NCBI GenBank assembly: GCA_934292725.1
Contig: CAKQXY010000029.1
Span: 1 to 45,708 of the forward strand
Direction: 5' to 3'
Source of the DNA: an uncultured Lachnospiraceae bacterium
GTDB lineage: Bacteria > Bacillota > Clostridia > Lachnospirales > Lachnospiraceae
DNA: 45,708 nucleotides
Shown here: positions 9,252 to 18,348 of the stretch, one piece after another
Layout of the letters: the number at the start of each line of letters is the position of its first letter
Numbering within the stretch: position 1 is the first letter of the stretch
Program-made: the position numbers and the translations under genes
The notes under the pieces: generated by a model
What the model was told of the DNA's origin: nothing
The model's database searches: none
Seen by the model: only the letters and a program-made list of their open reading frames with translations

Positions 9252-10550
9252 TCAGTGAAGACTTTCTAATACATTTTCGTGAATCCGTTCTGAGAGCTGT
9301 CTATAAAGGCAGCTCTCTTCTTTTGTAAAGTCGCGCATACAGGTGCATTCAAAATCATTAATTGCGGCTTTCAGATCGTCAAGCACTGGCGTTGCTGTAT
9401 CAAGTAAGCGAACTGAAAAATGCTGTATCGGAAGCGGCTGAATGAAACCGCGCACCGAAAGATGAGAGAGTGACAAAGAAAGAATATGGAGTGGGAGCTG
9501 TGCATAATTGGCCAGCTCTTTTTTTGTTGTAAACGGAATTGGATTTTCCAAAGCAAGTAAAAGGCAGGCATCATTGAGTGTCAAATCATGCTTAATAGCA
9601 GCAGATTCAAGATAACGATGCAAAAGCATTTTGCTGCGGTAGGCATCAATAATAATGCCATGTCCGTTTAATGCCTGTGGAGATACACTTGTGCGTTCAC
9701 TGCCTAATTTTTTTGATCCAGGAAGGATTGAAGGCATGACAAATCCATCCTTTGCTGAGTCAATCAAAAAATGGTAGATTCTCAGTCGGTTTTTCTCATA
9801 ATATGCTTCATCAAATGTGTGTTTATAAAAATTGTTATAATATTCAAAAATTTCAAGCTTCATCTTAACAGTATTGGAGATCGTTACACTCTGACTCACA
9901 AGAGAACCTTTTGTTTTGACATAGTAATAGATCGGAACCTTCAATGCAATAAAACGCTCAGCATATCTTATATACTCCAGATTAAACATAAAATCCTCAC
10001 ACCAGTTAATCTGTGCGTTCATACGAAGCTCATGCTTTTCAATAATGTCGCGGCGATACAGCTTATTCCAAATCACACCATAATAAAAGTCAGCAGGATT
10101 TTCCATCATATGGTGGGAAAATTCTTCTTTTGAAAGTACGGCATCCTCATCAATATCGCCTTTTTGAGAAACACGCTCCCCATTGACACGATAAAAATCT
10201 GCGATTACAAGATCGCAGTTATTTTTCTCAGCAGTGCGTACAAGAAGCTTTGTAGCATCTGGTGTAATCCAGTCGTCACTGTCTAAAAATTGTATGTATG
10301 TTCCATGAGCCAGATCAAGAGCTGTATTTCTTGTATCAGATACACCGCTGTTATTTTTGTGAATGACATGGACACGATTATTAAGGGCGGCATATTCATC
10401 GCAGATCGCACCAGAATCATCGGTGCTTCCATCGTCAACAAGAAAAAGTTCATAATCAGTAAAATCTTGATTTAAAATGCTGTCTGCGCAGCGTCGAAGT
10501 GTCTTTGCAGAATTGTATACAGGCACAATAATACTAACTTTAACAGACAT
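9252..10550 (-). CDS. Family 2 glycosyltransferase with a C-terminal MarR-like domain
   Basis: Residues 1 to about 210 are a GT-A family 2 glycosyltransferase: start VSIIVPVYNSAKTL, nucleotide-binding VDDGSTDDS (38-46), DSDDW metal site at 90-94, and WCEDF catalytic region near 180. Family members of about 320 residues end soon after. Here residues about 296-432 add a segment that reads as a MarR winged-helix domain: YRSKMLLHRYL, LTLNDACLLLALE, TTKKELANYAQLPLHILSLSLSHLSVRGFIQ (split over the helix-turn-helix), a wing with Val-Arg-Leu-Leu-Asp, and FTKEESCLYRQLSERIHENV. The gene diverges from fabH, the start of the fatty acid operon, where many Firmicutes carry a FabT-type MarR regulator. Transferase is firm; the MarR assignment is by pattern and needs a profile search. 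Confidence 0.8.
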   Translation of the reverse strand: MSVKVSIIVPVYNSAKTLRRCADSILNQDFTDYELFLVDDGSTDDSGAICDEYAALNNRVHVIHKNNSGVSDTRNTALDLAHGTYIQFLDSDDWITPDATKLLVRTAEKNNCDLVIADFYRVNGERVSQKGDIDEDAVLSKEEFSHHMMENPADFYYGVIWNKLYRRDIIEKHELRMNAQINWCEDFMFNLEYIRYAERFIALKVPIYYYVKTKGSLVSQSVTISNTVKMKLEIFEYYNNFYKHTFDEAYYEKNRLRIYHFLIDSAKDGFVMPSILPGSKKLGSERTSVSPQALNGHGIIIDAYRSKMLLHRYLESAAIKHDLTLNDACLLLALENPIPFTTKKELANYAQLPLHILSLSLSHLSVRGFIQPLPIQHFSVRLLDTATPVLDDLKAAINDFECTCMRDFTKEESCLYRQLSERIHENVLESLH

Positions 10551-10822
10551 AAATATTCTATTCCTTTCTATTTCCTGAAAAATAAGTATTTGGTTTGCGT
10601 GTACAAATCAACTTTTCATATTTTCATTTTACCAGAACTGTTTTTGAAATGCTATGATGATTTTATTAAATTTCTTACATTTTGCGCTTTTTTGTAAATT
10701 GTAATTAACCGGCAATTTGGTAAACTGTTAACAGCTCATGAGTGAAAAGCATCTGCTTTGAGATATTCTTGCAGAAAGCTTAACTTGTGAACTGCAATGG
10801 AAAGAAAGAGCAGAGGATGGAT
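10551..10822. other. Divergent intergenic region, glycosyltransferase / fatty acid operon
   Basis: The 272-bp AT-rich gap has no gene. It contains the candidate fab promoter at 10629-10658 and a long presumed 5' leader. TTTTACCAG (10627-10635) and TTGGTAAAC (about 10716-10724) are a loosely inverted pair that could be regulator contacts. I see no clear FapR box (TTAGTACC-type) or FabT palindrome. Confidence 0.5.
10629..10658 (+). promoter_or_regulatory. Candidate promoter of the fatty acid operon
   Basis: TTACCA (10629-10634) and an extended -10 TGCTATGAT (10650-10658) are separated by 18 bp, giving a leader of about 155 nt to fabH. The -35 match is moderate; no better pair is visible in the gap. 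Confidence 0.45.
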
Positions 10823-11809
10823 ATGACAGGAACAATCATAGGAACAGGTGCCTGCGCCGCATCGCATGTAATGGAAAATGATGATCTGGCGCAGCTTGTT
10901 GATACAAGCGATGCGTGGATCACAGAGCGCACCGGAATAAAAAGACGTCATATTGCAGAAAATGAGACGGTTTCCTCTTTAGCAGTTTGTGCAGCAAAAA
11001 AGGCACTTTTGGATGCAGAAATTTTAGCTGATGAGATTGGTCTGATCATTGTGTCCACTATGACACCAGAGAGCATCATGCCAAGTACAGCATGTCTTGT
11101 GCAGGCAGCAATAGGTGCTTCTAATGCATTATGTTTTGATCTGAACGCAGCATGCAGCGGTTTTGTGAGTGCATTTGTCACGGCGCGTACATATCTTGAA
11201 AGCAAAATTGTACGTTATGCACTTGTCATCGGAAGCGAGGTGCTTTCCAATGTAGTGGATTGGCAAGACAGGGGAAGCTGTATATTGTTCGGCGATGGCG
11301 CCGGGGCAGTTATATTAGAAGCATCAAAAAATGATTCATGGGTTCCTGTTCTTCATGCTGATGGCAGACAGTCACAGGCACTTACCTTAAAGAGTCGCCA
11401 TGATGCAAATTGGTTGTTTGAAAAGAAGCAACCAGACTTGTTTAAGAGCGACTATTTTATAAGCATGGATGGCAGAGCTATTTTTCAGTTTGCCGTGCGC
11501 AAGGTGCCAGAGGTGATTGGCGAACTTCTAGAGAAGAACAATCTGAAAAAAGAAGAGATTGCATATTATCTTCTTCATCAGGCAAACCGCCGAATTGTAG
11601 AGGCAGCGGCAAAGCGTATGGATCAGCCGATTGAAAAATTCCCAATGAATTTGGATGAATATGGAAATACCTCATCAGCATCAATCCCGATTCTTCTTGA
11701 TGAAATGAATCAAAAAAAGCTGCTTCATGATGGTGATAAAATTGTCATTGCAGGCTTTGGCGGAGGCTTAACCTGGGGAGCAGATGTGATTACTTGGACA
11801 AAAAAGTAA
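10823..11809 (+). CDS. fabH: 3-oxoacyl-ACP synthase III
   Basis: FabH condenses acetyl-CoA (or branched starters) with malonyl-ACP and starts type II fatty acid synthesis. The 328-residue protein has the thiolase-fold triad: Cys in LNAACSGF (near residue 112), His in LLHQANRRI, and Asn in GNTSSASIP. The C-terminal GGGLTWG loop is also typical. The ATG at 10823 is chosen because AGAGG at 10812-10816 has a 6-base spacing and the family starts with GTxIxGTG; 10817 is an alternative. It is the first gene of an eleven-gene run on the same strand. Confidence 0.93.
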   Translation: MTGTIIGTGACAASHVMENDDLAQLVDTSDAWITERTGIKRRHIAENETVSSLAVCAAKKALLDAEILADEIGLIIVSTMTPESIMPSTACLVQAAIGASNALCFDLNAACSGFVSAFVTARTYLESKIVRYALVIGSEVLSNVVDWQDRGSCILFGDGAGAVILEASKNDSWVPVLHADGRQSQALTLKSRHDANWLFEKKQPDLFKSDYFISMDGRAIFQFAVRKVPEVIGELLEKNNLKKEEIAYYLLHQANRRIVEAAAKRMDQPIEKFPMNLDEYGNTSSASIPILLDEMNQKKLLHDGDKIVIAGFGGGLTWGADVITWTKK

Positions 11810-11877
11810 GAACGATCAAAGCAGAAACCGCAAAAAACGGTAAAACAATAATTTATTATTATAAAGGAGAAATGAAA

Positions 11878-12105
11878 ATGTTTGAAGAAATTAAGACTAT
11901 CGTAGCAGAAAACTTAGGTGTAGAGGAAGACAGCATTACAATGGAGTCCTCTTTCAAGGATGATTTAAAGGCAGATTCTCTTGATTTATTTGAGATGGTA
12001 ATGGCACTTGAGGAAAATTATGGAATTGAAATTCCAACTGATGATCTGGGTCAGCTTGAGACTGTTGCTGATGTAATCGATTATATTCAGAGTCATAAAG
12101 AGTAA
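11878..12105 (+). CDS. acpP: Acyl carrier protein
   Basis: This acidic 75-residue protein carries the growing acyl chain on a phosphopantetheine arm. The modified serine is in the motif KADSLDLFEMVM (near residue 36). Helix II and the ENYGIEIPTDD loop are as usual for ACP. GGAG at 11866-11869 is 8 bases from the ATG at 11878. It sits between fabH and fabK, so it is the ACP dedicated to this pathway. Confidence 0.94.
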   Translation: MFEEIKTIVAENLGVEEDSITMESSFKDDLKADSLDLFEMVMALEENYGIEIPTDDLGQLETVADVIDYIQSHKE

Positions 12106-12173
12106 CATACGATCATGAAACACAAGCATGTTCATGATTATAAATGAGAAACGAGAAAAGGCAGGAAAAAAGG

Positions 12174-13112
12174 ATGCAGACAGAATTAACCAGATTGCTT
12201 GGAATCCAGGCACCAATCATTCAAGGCGGAATGGCATGGGTGGCGGAACATACGCTTGCAGCAGCCGTATCAAATGCAGGCGGACTTGGCATTATCGGTG
12301 CCGCAAATGCACCGGCTGAGTGGGTCAGAGAACAGATTCGCCTGACAAAGCAGCTGACAGATAAGCCATTTGGCGTCAATGTCATGCTGATGAGTCCGTA
12401 TGCGCCAGAGATTGCACAGGTAGTTGCAGAGGAAGGCGTAAGTGTTGTTACGACAGGTGCAGGAAATCCAGAGAGCTATATGGCACTCTGGAAATCAAAG
12501 GGCATTAAGGTGATTCCAGTCGTTGCATCCGTTGCTTTAGCAAAAAGAATGGAGCGCGCAGGAGCTGATGCTGTTGTTGCAGAAGGCTGTGAATCAGGTG
12601 GTCATATTGGTGAGAGTACGACAATGACACTTGTTCCGCAGGTAGTTGACGCATTGAATATTCCAGTTATTGCGGCAGGCGGAATAGCAGATGGCAGAGG
12701 TCTTGCAGCAGCTTTTATGCTTGGTGCATGCGGTGTACAGATGGGAACTCGTTTTGTTGCGACAAAGGAGTGCTGGGCACATCAAAATTATAAGGATAAG
12801 ATTTTAAAGGCAAAGGATATTGATACGAAGGTAACAGGCAGAAGTACCGGTCATCCAGTCAGAGCACTTAGAAATGAAATGACAAAGCAGTATCTTGATC
12901 TGGAAAAGAAGGGTGCAACATTAGAGGAACTTGAATATCTGACGTTAGGCGGTCTTAGAAAGGCTGTTGTAGAAGGCGATGTGAAAAATGGAAGTGTAAT
13001 GTCTGGTCAGATTGCAGGAATGATCAAAGAGGAGTTAACTTGCAAGGAGGTCATTGAAAACATTGTGGCTGAGGCAGCAAAGCTTCTTGAGAAAGGAGTA
13101 TGCTATGAGTAA
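12174..13112 (+). CDS. fabK: Enoyl-ACP reductase II (FMN)
   Basis: FabK does the last step of each elongation cycle, reducing trans-2-enoyl-ACP with NAD(P)H through FMN. The 312-residue TIM-barrel protein begins with the family's LLGIQAPIIQGGMAWVA and contains the phosphate-binding IPVIAAGGIADGRG and the GHIGESTT loop with a catalytic-region His. The start at 12174 follows AAAGGCAGGA and matches the family N-terminus; the upstream ATG at 12144 adds only a basic stretch. No FabI or FabL gene is in the operon, so this is the enoyl reductase here. The gene overlaps fabD by 8 bases. Confidence 0.93.
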   Translation: MQTELTRLLGIQAPIIQGGMAWVAEHTLAAAVSNAGGLGIIGAANAPAEWVREQIRLTKQLTDKPFGVNVMLMSPYAPEIAQVVAEEGVSVVTTGAGNPESYMALWKSKGIKVIPVVASVALAKRMERAGADAVVAEGCESGGHIGESTTMTLVPQVVDALNIPVIAAGGIADGRGLAAAFMLGACGVQMGTRFVATKECWAHQNYKDKILKAKDIDTKVTGRSTGHPVRALRNEMTKQYLDLEKKGATLEELEYLTLGGLRKAVVEGDVKNGSVMSGQIAGMIKEELTCKEVIENIVAEAAKLLEKGVCYE

Positions 13113-14031
13113 GCTTGCATTTATTTTTCCTGGACAGGGTGCGCAGAAGGCTGGAATGGGAAAAGATTTCTATGACAACAGTGAAGCAGCAAGATCCTTT
13201 TTTGACAATGCACAAAAAATTCTTGACTTTGATCTGAAGGAAATGTGTTTTGGTGAGCACGAAGAGCTTAACTTGACAGAGTATACACAGCCATGTATGG
13301 TAAGCGTTTGCCTTGCAATTGTGCAGGAACTAAAAAAACGCGGCATTAATCCTGACATCACAGCAGGCTTAAGCCTTGGAGAGTATGCAGCAGTCGCAGC
13401 AGCAGGCGGCATGAACGAGATGGATGCTATAAAGTTAGTGCGCCGCAGAGGAATTTTGATGCAGAGCACTGTTCCAGCTGGTGAAGGCGCAATGGCAGCT
13501 GTTTTAGGATTAGATGCAAAAAAAATAGAAGAAATTCTGGAAAGCTTTGAAAATGTATGGATCGCAAATTATAACTGTCCTGGTCAGATAGTAATAACTG
13601 GTCTGACTAATGAGGTGCAGCAGGCATCATTAGCTTTAAAAGAGGCAGGTGCAAAGCGTGTTGTGGAGCTTAAAGTCAGCGGACCATTTCATTCCCTGCT
13701 TTTAAAACCGGCGGGAGAAGCGCTGCTACAGGAGATGGAATCAATGTCATTTTCACCGCTGCAGGTTCCTTATGTTGCAAATGCGACTGCTGAAATAGTG
13801 GAAGATAGTAAAAAAATAAGTACATTTTTTGCAAAAGGAATTTATTCCTCTGTTCGCTGGCAGCAAAGTATCGAGACAATGCTTGAAAATGGTGTGGATA
13901 CTTTTGTTGAGATAGGACCTGGAAAGACACTTGCAGGTTTTATGAGAAAGATTGCACCAAAGGCAACTGTATATAACGTATCCTCTTTCGAGGATGCCAC
14001 AGCACTTGAAAAATGTTTGTCAAAGGCGTGA
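13105..14031 (+). CDS. fabD: Malonyl-CoA:ACP transacylase
   Basis: FabD moves malonyl groups from CoA to ACP. The 308-residue protein has the nucleophile elbow GLSLGEYAA (Ser near residue 90), the substrate Arg region VRRRGILMQ, and the catalytic His in GPFHSLLL, all standard. The start overlaps the end of fabK (ATGAGTAA), with GAAAGGAG 6-8 bases before it, so translation is coupled. Confidence 0.94.
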   Translation: MSKLAFIFPGQGAQKAGMGKDFYDNSEAARSFFDNAQKILDFDLKEMCFGEHEELNLTEYTQPCMVSVCLAIVQELKKRGINPDITAGLSLGEYAAVAAAGGMNEMDAIKLVRRRGILMQSTVPAGEGAMAAVLGLDAKKIEEILESFENVWIANYNCPGQIVITGLTNEVQQASLALKEAGAKRVVELKVSGPFHSLLLKPAGEALLQEMESMSFSPLQVPYVANATAEIVEDSKKISTFFAKGIYSSVRWQQSIETMLENGVDTFVEIGPGKTLAGFMRKIAPKATVYNVSSFEDATALEKCLSKA

Positions 14032-14039
14032 GGTGAAGT

Positions 14040-14774
14040 ATGTTAGAAGAAAAAATTGCAGTCGTAACAGGGGCATCCCGCGGAATTGGAAGAGCCATTG
14101 CAAAGGAGCTTGCGCTTAAAGGAGCATTTGTAATTGTTAATTACAATGGCTCAAAACAGGCAGCTGATGAGACGGTAAATGAGATTACACAGGCAGGCGG
14201 CAAGGCTGTAGGTGTGCAGTGTAATGTGGCAGATGCAGCCGAGTGCGAAGCTTTTATAAATAATATCATTAGCGAATATGGCAGAATCGATATTTTAGTC
14301 AACAACGCAGGAATTGTGCGCGACAATCTTTTAATGCGCATATCAGAAAAAGATTTTGACGCAGTCATTGATACAAACTTAAAGGGAACTTTCCATACGA
14401 TGCGTCTTGTTGCACGTCCAATGCTTCGCCAAAGAAGCGGAAGAATCATCAATATTTCTTCTGTAGTTGGTATTTTTGGAAATGCAGGACAGGCAAATTA
14501 TGCGGCATCAAAGGCTGGTGTTATTGGTCTTACAAAATCAGCAGCGAAGGAACTTGCATCGCGCGGCATCACCGTAAATGCTGTAGCACCAGGTTTTATT
14601 GAAACTGATATGACGCAGAAATTAAGCGAGCAGGTAAGAGATCAGGTTCTTAGACAGATTCCGGCAGGCGCATTTGGAAAACCAGAGCATGTGGCAAAAA
14701 CAGTGGCCTTTCTGGCATCAGATGATGCGTCATACATTACCGGTCAGGTCATTCAGGTCGATGGCGGAATGTAA
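14040..14774 (+). CDS. fabG: 3-oxoacyl-ACP reductase
   Basis: FabG reduces 3-oxoacyl-ACP with NADPH. The 244-residue short-chain dehydrogenase has the cofactor motif TGASRGIG (near residue 10), the NNAGI motif, the catalytic Ser in INISSVVG and the Tyr-Lys pair in YAASKAG. The C-terminus YITGQVIQVDGGM is diagnostic. It lies 8 bases after fabD. Confidence 0.94.
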   Translation: MLEEKIAVVTGASRGIGRAIAKELALKGAFVIVNYNGSKQAADETVNEITQAGGKAVGVQCNVADAAECEAFINNIISEYGRIDILVNNAGIVRDNLLMRISEKDFDAVIDTNLKGTFHTMRLVARPMLRQRSGRIINISSVVGIFGNAGQANYAASKAGVIGLTKSAAKELASRGITVNAVAPGFIETDMTQKLSEQVRDQVLRQIPAGAFGKPEHVAKTVAFLASDDASYITGQVIQVDGGM

Positions 14775-14809
14775 TCTATAATAACATAGCAGAAAGGCAA
14801 GGAGAATTG

Positions 14810-16051
14810 ATGAAAAGAAGAGTAGTTGTGACAGGCTTGGGCGCTGTGACTCCGATTGGAAATACAGTAGAGGAGTTCTGGAAGGGAATCCGCGAGGGAA
14901 AGGTAGGAATCGGACCGATAACTCGTTTTGACACGACTGGTTATAAAGTTACACTTGCTGCCGAGGTAAAGGATTTTAAGGCAGCAGATCGTATGGATTT
15001 TAAGGCAGCAAAGAGAATGGATCGCTTTTCACACTATGCTGTGGCAGCATCAAAAGAAGCGCTTGAGGATTCAGGCCTTGATCTGTCAAAAGAGGATGCA
15101 TTTCGCGCAGGCGTTGTGATAGGTTCAGGAATTGGTTCTCTTGAGATGATGGAATCAGAGCATGAAAAGATTTTAAAGGGACAGGTGAACCGTGTTAATC
15201 CGCTTATGGTTCCTAGAATGATTTCAAACATGGCGGCAGGAAATGTTTCAATTCAGCTTGGACTTCGCGGAAAGTGCACAAATGTCGTAACAGCTTGTGC
15301 ATCTGGCACACACTGCATTGGAGATGCATTTCGTGCAATTCAGTATGATGATGCTGATATTATGTTTGCAGGCGGTGCAGAGAGCAGTATCTGTCCGACA
15401 GGAATTGCAGGATTTCAGTCACTTACTGCTCTTTCAACATCAGATGATCCGCTGTACGCATCAATTCCGTTTGATAAAAACAGAAAAGGCTTTGTTTTAG
15501 GAGAGGGTGCAGGTGTAGTTGTTCTTGAGGAGCTTGAACATGCTAAAGCGCGCGGCGCTCATATCTATGCAGAGGTAGTAGGCTATGGAGCTACAGCAGA
15601 TGCATTCCATATCACTTCACCGTGCGAAGATGGAAGCGGTGCAGCTAAGGCAATGGAGCTTGCTATGACAGAAGCAAAGGCTGCTCCAGAAGAAATTACA
15701 TATATCAATGCACATGGAACTGGAACGCATCACAATGATCTGTTTGAGACGCGTGCAATTAAGTTAGCATTTGGAGAGGCAGCAAAAAATGTCTGCATCA
15801 ATTCAACAAAATCCATGACAGGTCATTTGCTTGGAGCAGCAGGAGGCGTAGAGTTTGTTGTATGTGCAAAGTCTGTTGAGGAAGGCTACATTCATCAGAC
15901 GATGGGAACAAAAGAGACTGACGAGGAATGTGATCTTGACTACACGATTGGAGCGCCTAAGGAAAAAGATGTTGTCTATGCGATGAGCAATTCACTTGGA
16001 TTTGGCGGTCATAATGCTTCAATTTTAATAAAGAAATATGAAAATGCGTAA
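14810..16051 (+). CDS. fabF: 3-oxoacyl-ACP synthase II
   Basis: FabF elongates acyl-ACP with malonyl-ACP. The 413-residue protein has the Cys-His-His triad: Cys in VTACASGTH, His in NAHGTGTHHND, and His in KSMTGHLLGAAGG. The C-terminal NSLGFGGHNAS is typical. AAGGAG at 14799-14804 is 5 bases before the ATG at 14810. Confidence 0.94.
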   Translation: MKRRVVVTGLGAVTPIGNTVEEFWKGIREGKVGIGPITRFDTTGYKVTLAAEVKDFKAADRMDFKAAKRMDRFSHYAVAASKEALEDSGLDLSKEDAFRAGVVIGSGIGSLEMMESEHEKILKGQVNRVNPLMVPRMISNMAAGNVSIQLGLRGKCTNVVTACASGTHCIGDAFRAIQYDDADIMFAGGAESSICPTGIAGFQSLTALSTSDDPLYASIPFDKNRKGFVLGEGAGVVVLEELEHAKARGAHIYAEVVGYGATADAFHITSPCEDGSGAAKAMELAMTEAKAAPEEITYINAHGTGTHHNDLFETRAIKLAFGEAAKNVCINSTKSMTGHLLGAAGGVEFVVCAKSVEEGYIHQTMGTKETDEECDLDYTIGAPKEKDVVYAMSNSLGFGGHNASILIKKYENA

Positions 16052-16067
16052 AGGTGGTAAAAGCCAT

Positions 16068-16538
16068 ATGGAATTGGACGATCTTTTAAAGCTGATCGAT
16101 CATGTATCAAAGTCAAAGCTGGATGATTTTTGCTATGAGACAGGAGAGTTAAAGCTTCGCCTAAAGAAAAATGCAGCAAAGGAAATCGTTGTGCAGCAGA
16201 AAGCAGCAAAAAATGCAGCGCCGGAATTTGCCATTGTTCAAAATTGTGAAGATACTTTGAGCGAAGATACATCAAAAAAGACAGATGAAGCATCATCTGA
16301 CAAATATATTAATTCTCCTCTTGTTGGTATCTTTTATACGGCACCGGGAGAAGGAGAAGCACCGTTTGTATCAGTAGGTGACCGCGTAAAGAAAGGTCAG
16401 ACACTTGGCATTGTAGAGGCAATGAAGCTGATGCACGAGATTACCTGCGAACAAAATGGTATTGTAAAAGAAATCTGTGCACAAAACGGTGATGCTGTCG
16501 AGTACGGCCAGAAGCTGTTTATGATTGAAGAAGCTTAA
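16068..16538 (+). CDS. accB: Acetyl-CoA carboxylase biotin carboxyl carrier protein
   Basis: The 156-residue protein has an N-terminal AccB helix region (LDDLLKLIDHVSKS), an Ala/Lys-rich linker, and a C-terminal biotinyl domain (about 80-156). The biotinylated Lys is in VEAMKLMHE. AAGGTGG at 16051-16057 precedes the ATG at 16068; an upstream ATG at 16038 overlaps fabF and has no ribosome site. It carries CO2 between AccC and AccDA, both encoded just downstream. Confidence 0.93.
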   Translation: MELDDLLKLIDHVSKSKLDDFCYETGELKLRLKKNAAKEIVVQQKAAKNAAPEFAIVQNCEDTLSEDTSKKTDEASSDKYINSPLVGIFYTAPGEGEAPFVSVGDRVKKGQTLGIVEAMKLMHEITCEQNGIVKEICAQNGDAVEYGQKLFMIEEA

Positions 16539-16561
16539 GGCAAAAATGGGAGAATCAGAAT

Positions 16562-16990
16562 ATGAATCATTTAGACATTAACCAGATTAAAGATATTATT
16601 CCGCATCGCCATCCGTTCTTATTGATTGATTACATAGAGGATTATGTACCGGGCGAGTATGCGGTTGGATATAAATGTGTATCATACCGTGAGGAGTTTT
16701 TTGCCGGTCATTTTCCGCAGGAACCAGTTATGCCAGGTGTTTTGACTATCGAGGCACTGGCGCAGACAGGTGCAGTTGCGATTCTTTCACTTCCGGAAAA
16801 TAAGGGAAAAACAGCTTACTTTGGCGGAATTGACAAGTGCCGTTTTCGCGGAAAAATAGTGCCTGGTGATAAGGTACGTCTTGAGACAAAGATCATCAAG
16901 ACAAAAGGACCTGTCGGTATTGGAGAGGCAGTTGCAAGTGTGGATGGCAAGGTAGTTGTCCGTGCTGAGTTAACATTTATGATAGGATAG
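16562..16990 (+). CDS. fabZ: 3-hydroxyacyl-ACP dehydratase
   Basis: The 142-residue hot-dog-fold enzyme removes water from 3-hydroxyacyl-ACP. The catalytic His is in PHRHPFLLID and the Glu in PGVLTIEALAQ. Its stop codon overlaps the ribosome binding site of accC. It is the only dehydratase in the operon, and no FabA or FabM is present, so how unsaturated fatty acids arise is not shown here. Confidence 0.94.
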   Translation: MNHLDINQIKDIIPHRHPFLLIDYIEDYVPGEYAVGYKCVSYREEFFAGHFPQEPVMPGVLTIEALAQTGAVAILSLPENKGKTAYFGGIDKCRFRGKIVPGDKVRLETKIIKTKGPVGIGEAVASVDGKVVVRAELTFMIG

Positions 16991-16998
16991 GAGATAAC

Positions 16999-18345
16999 AT
17001 GATCAGGAAAGTTCTTGTAGCAAACCGGGGAGAGATTGCAGTGCGCATTATTCGTGCCTGCCGAGAGATGGGGATTGAAACGGTAGCAGTCTATTCAGAG
17101 GCTGATAAGGATGCGCTTCATGCGAAGCTCGCAGACGAGGCAATCTGCATCGGACCGGCAAAGCTTAGCGAGAGCTACCTGTCAATGGAGCGTATCATAA
17201 GTGCAACGATTGTGTCAGGAGCAGAGGCTATTCACCCAGGTTTTGGATTATTGTCGGAAAATAGCCGCTTTGCAAAACTGTGTGAAGAATGCAACATTAT
17301 TTTTATCGGGCCAGATTCTAATGTGATTTCTAAACTTGGTGACAAGCAGGCTGCCAGAGAGACTATGATTAATGCTGGCGTGCCAGTTATACCTGGCGGT
17401 GATCATGCAGTGTACGATGAAAAGGATGCGAAAGAGACTGCAAAAAAGGTTGGATATCCTGTTATGATTAAGGCAGTCCTTGGCGGAGGCGGCAAGGGAA
17501 TGCGCACGGCAAAGGATGAAGAAGAGTTTGTAAAAAATTTTGCTATAGCGCAGGCAGAAGCAAAGCAGTCATTTGGCGATGATGCTATGTATATCGAGCA
17601 TTTTATTACAAGACCGCGCCATATTGAATTTCAGATTCTTGCAGATTCTTATGGAAATGTAATTCACCTCGGTGAGCGTGACTGTTCTATTCAAAGAAAT
17701 CATCAGAAGATGATCGAGGAGGCGCCAAGTGCAGCATTATCGCCAGAGCTTCGTCAAAAAATGGGAGAGACAGCAGTGCGTGCAGCCAAAGCAGCAGGCT
17801 ATGTTAATGCTGGAACAATTGAATTTTTGCTTGAGCAAAATGGCAGCTTCTATTTTATGGAGATGAACACAAGAATCCAGGTGGAGCATCCAATTACAGA
17901 GTGGATCACAGGAATAGATCTGATAAAAGAGCAGATTCGAATCGCTGATGGAAAAAAGCTTTCCTATACACAGGATCAGGTAAAGATTAGTGGTCATGCA
18001 ATTGAGGTGCGAATAAATGCAGAGCGTCCGGAGGAGAATTTTTTGCCATGTCCGGGAACTATTACAGGACTTCATCTGCCAGGCGGCAAGGGAGTACGCA
18101 TTGATTCTGCAATTTACAGTGGCTATACGATTCCTCCATATTATGACTCAATGATAGCAAAGATAAGTGTGTGGGCAAAAAACAGACGTGAAGCAATCCA
18201 AAAAATGCAAAGTGCGCTCGGTGAGGTAATCATAGAGGGCGTTGATACCAATGTCAATTATCAGTATGCGCTGCTTAATCATCCTGATTTTCTGGCAGGA
18301 AATATTGACATTGAATTTATTGACCGTATTCAGCAGGAGGCATAA
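16999..18345 (+). CDS. accC: Acetyl-CoA carboxylase, biotin carboxylase subunit
   Basis: The 448-residue ATP-grasp enzyme carboxylates the biotin on AccB. Visible motifs: N-terminal KVLVANRGEIAVRIIRA, ATP-binding GGGGKGMR, RDCSIQRNHQK, and the catalytic Glu/Arg region MEMNTRIQVEHPITE. AGGAG is 5 bases upstream. Spacing to accDA is 3 bases, so they are co-translated. Confidence 0.95.
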   Translation: MIRKVLVANRGEIAVRIIRACREMGIETVAVYSEADKDALHAKLADEAICIGPAKLSESYLSMERIISATIVSGAEAIHPGFGLLSENSRFAKLCEECNIIFIGPDSNVISKLGDKQAARETMINAGVPVIPGGDHAVYDEKDAKETAKKVGYPVMIKAVLGGGGKGMRTAKDEEEFVKNFAIAQAEAKQSFGDDAMYIEHFITRPRHIEFQILADSYGNVIHLGERDCSIQRNHQKMIEEAPSAALSPELRQKMGETAVRAAKAAGYVNAGTIEFLLEQNGSFYFMEMNTRIQVEHPITEWITGIDLIKEQIRIADGKKLSYTQDQVKISGHAIEVRINAERPEENFLPCPGTITGLHLPGGKGVRIDSAIYSGYTIPPYYDSMIAKISVWAKNRREAIQKMQSALGEVIIEGVDTNVNYQYALLNHPDFLAGNIDIEFIDRIQQEA

Positions 18346-18348
18346 ATT

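Noticed and set aside
10551..10822. FapR or FabT operator before fabH
   Set aside because: No palindrome matching either consensus could be found by eye.
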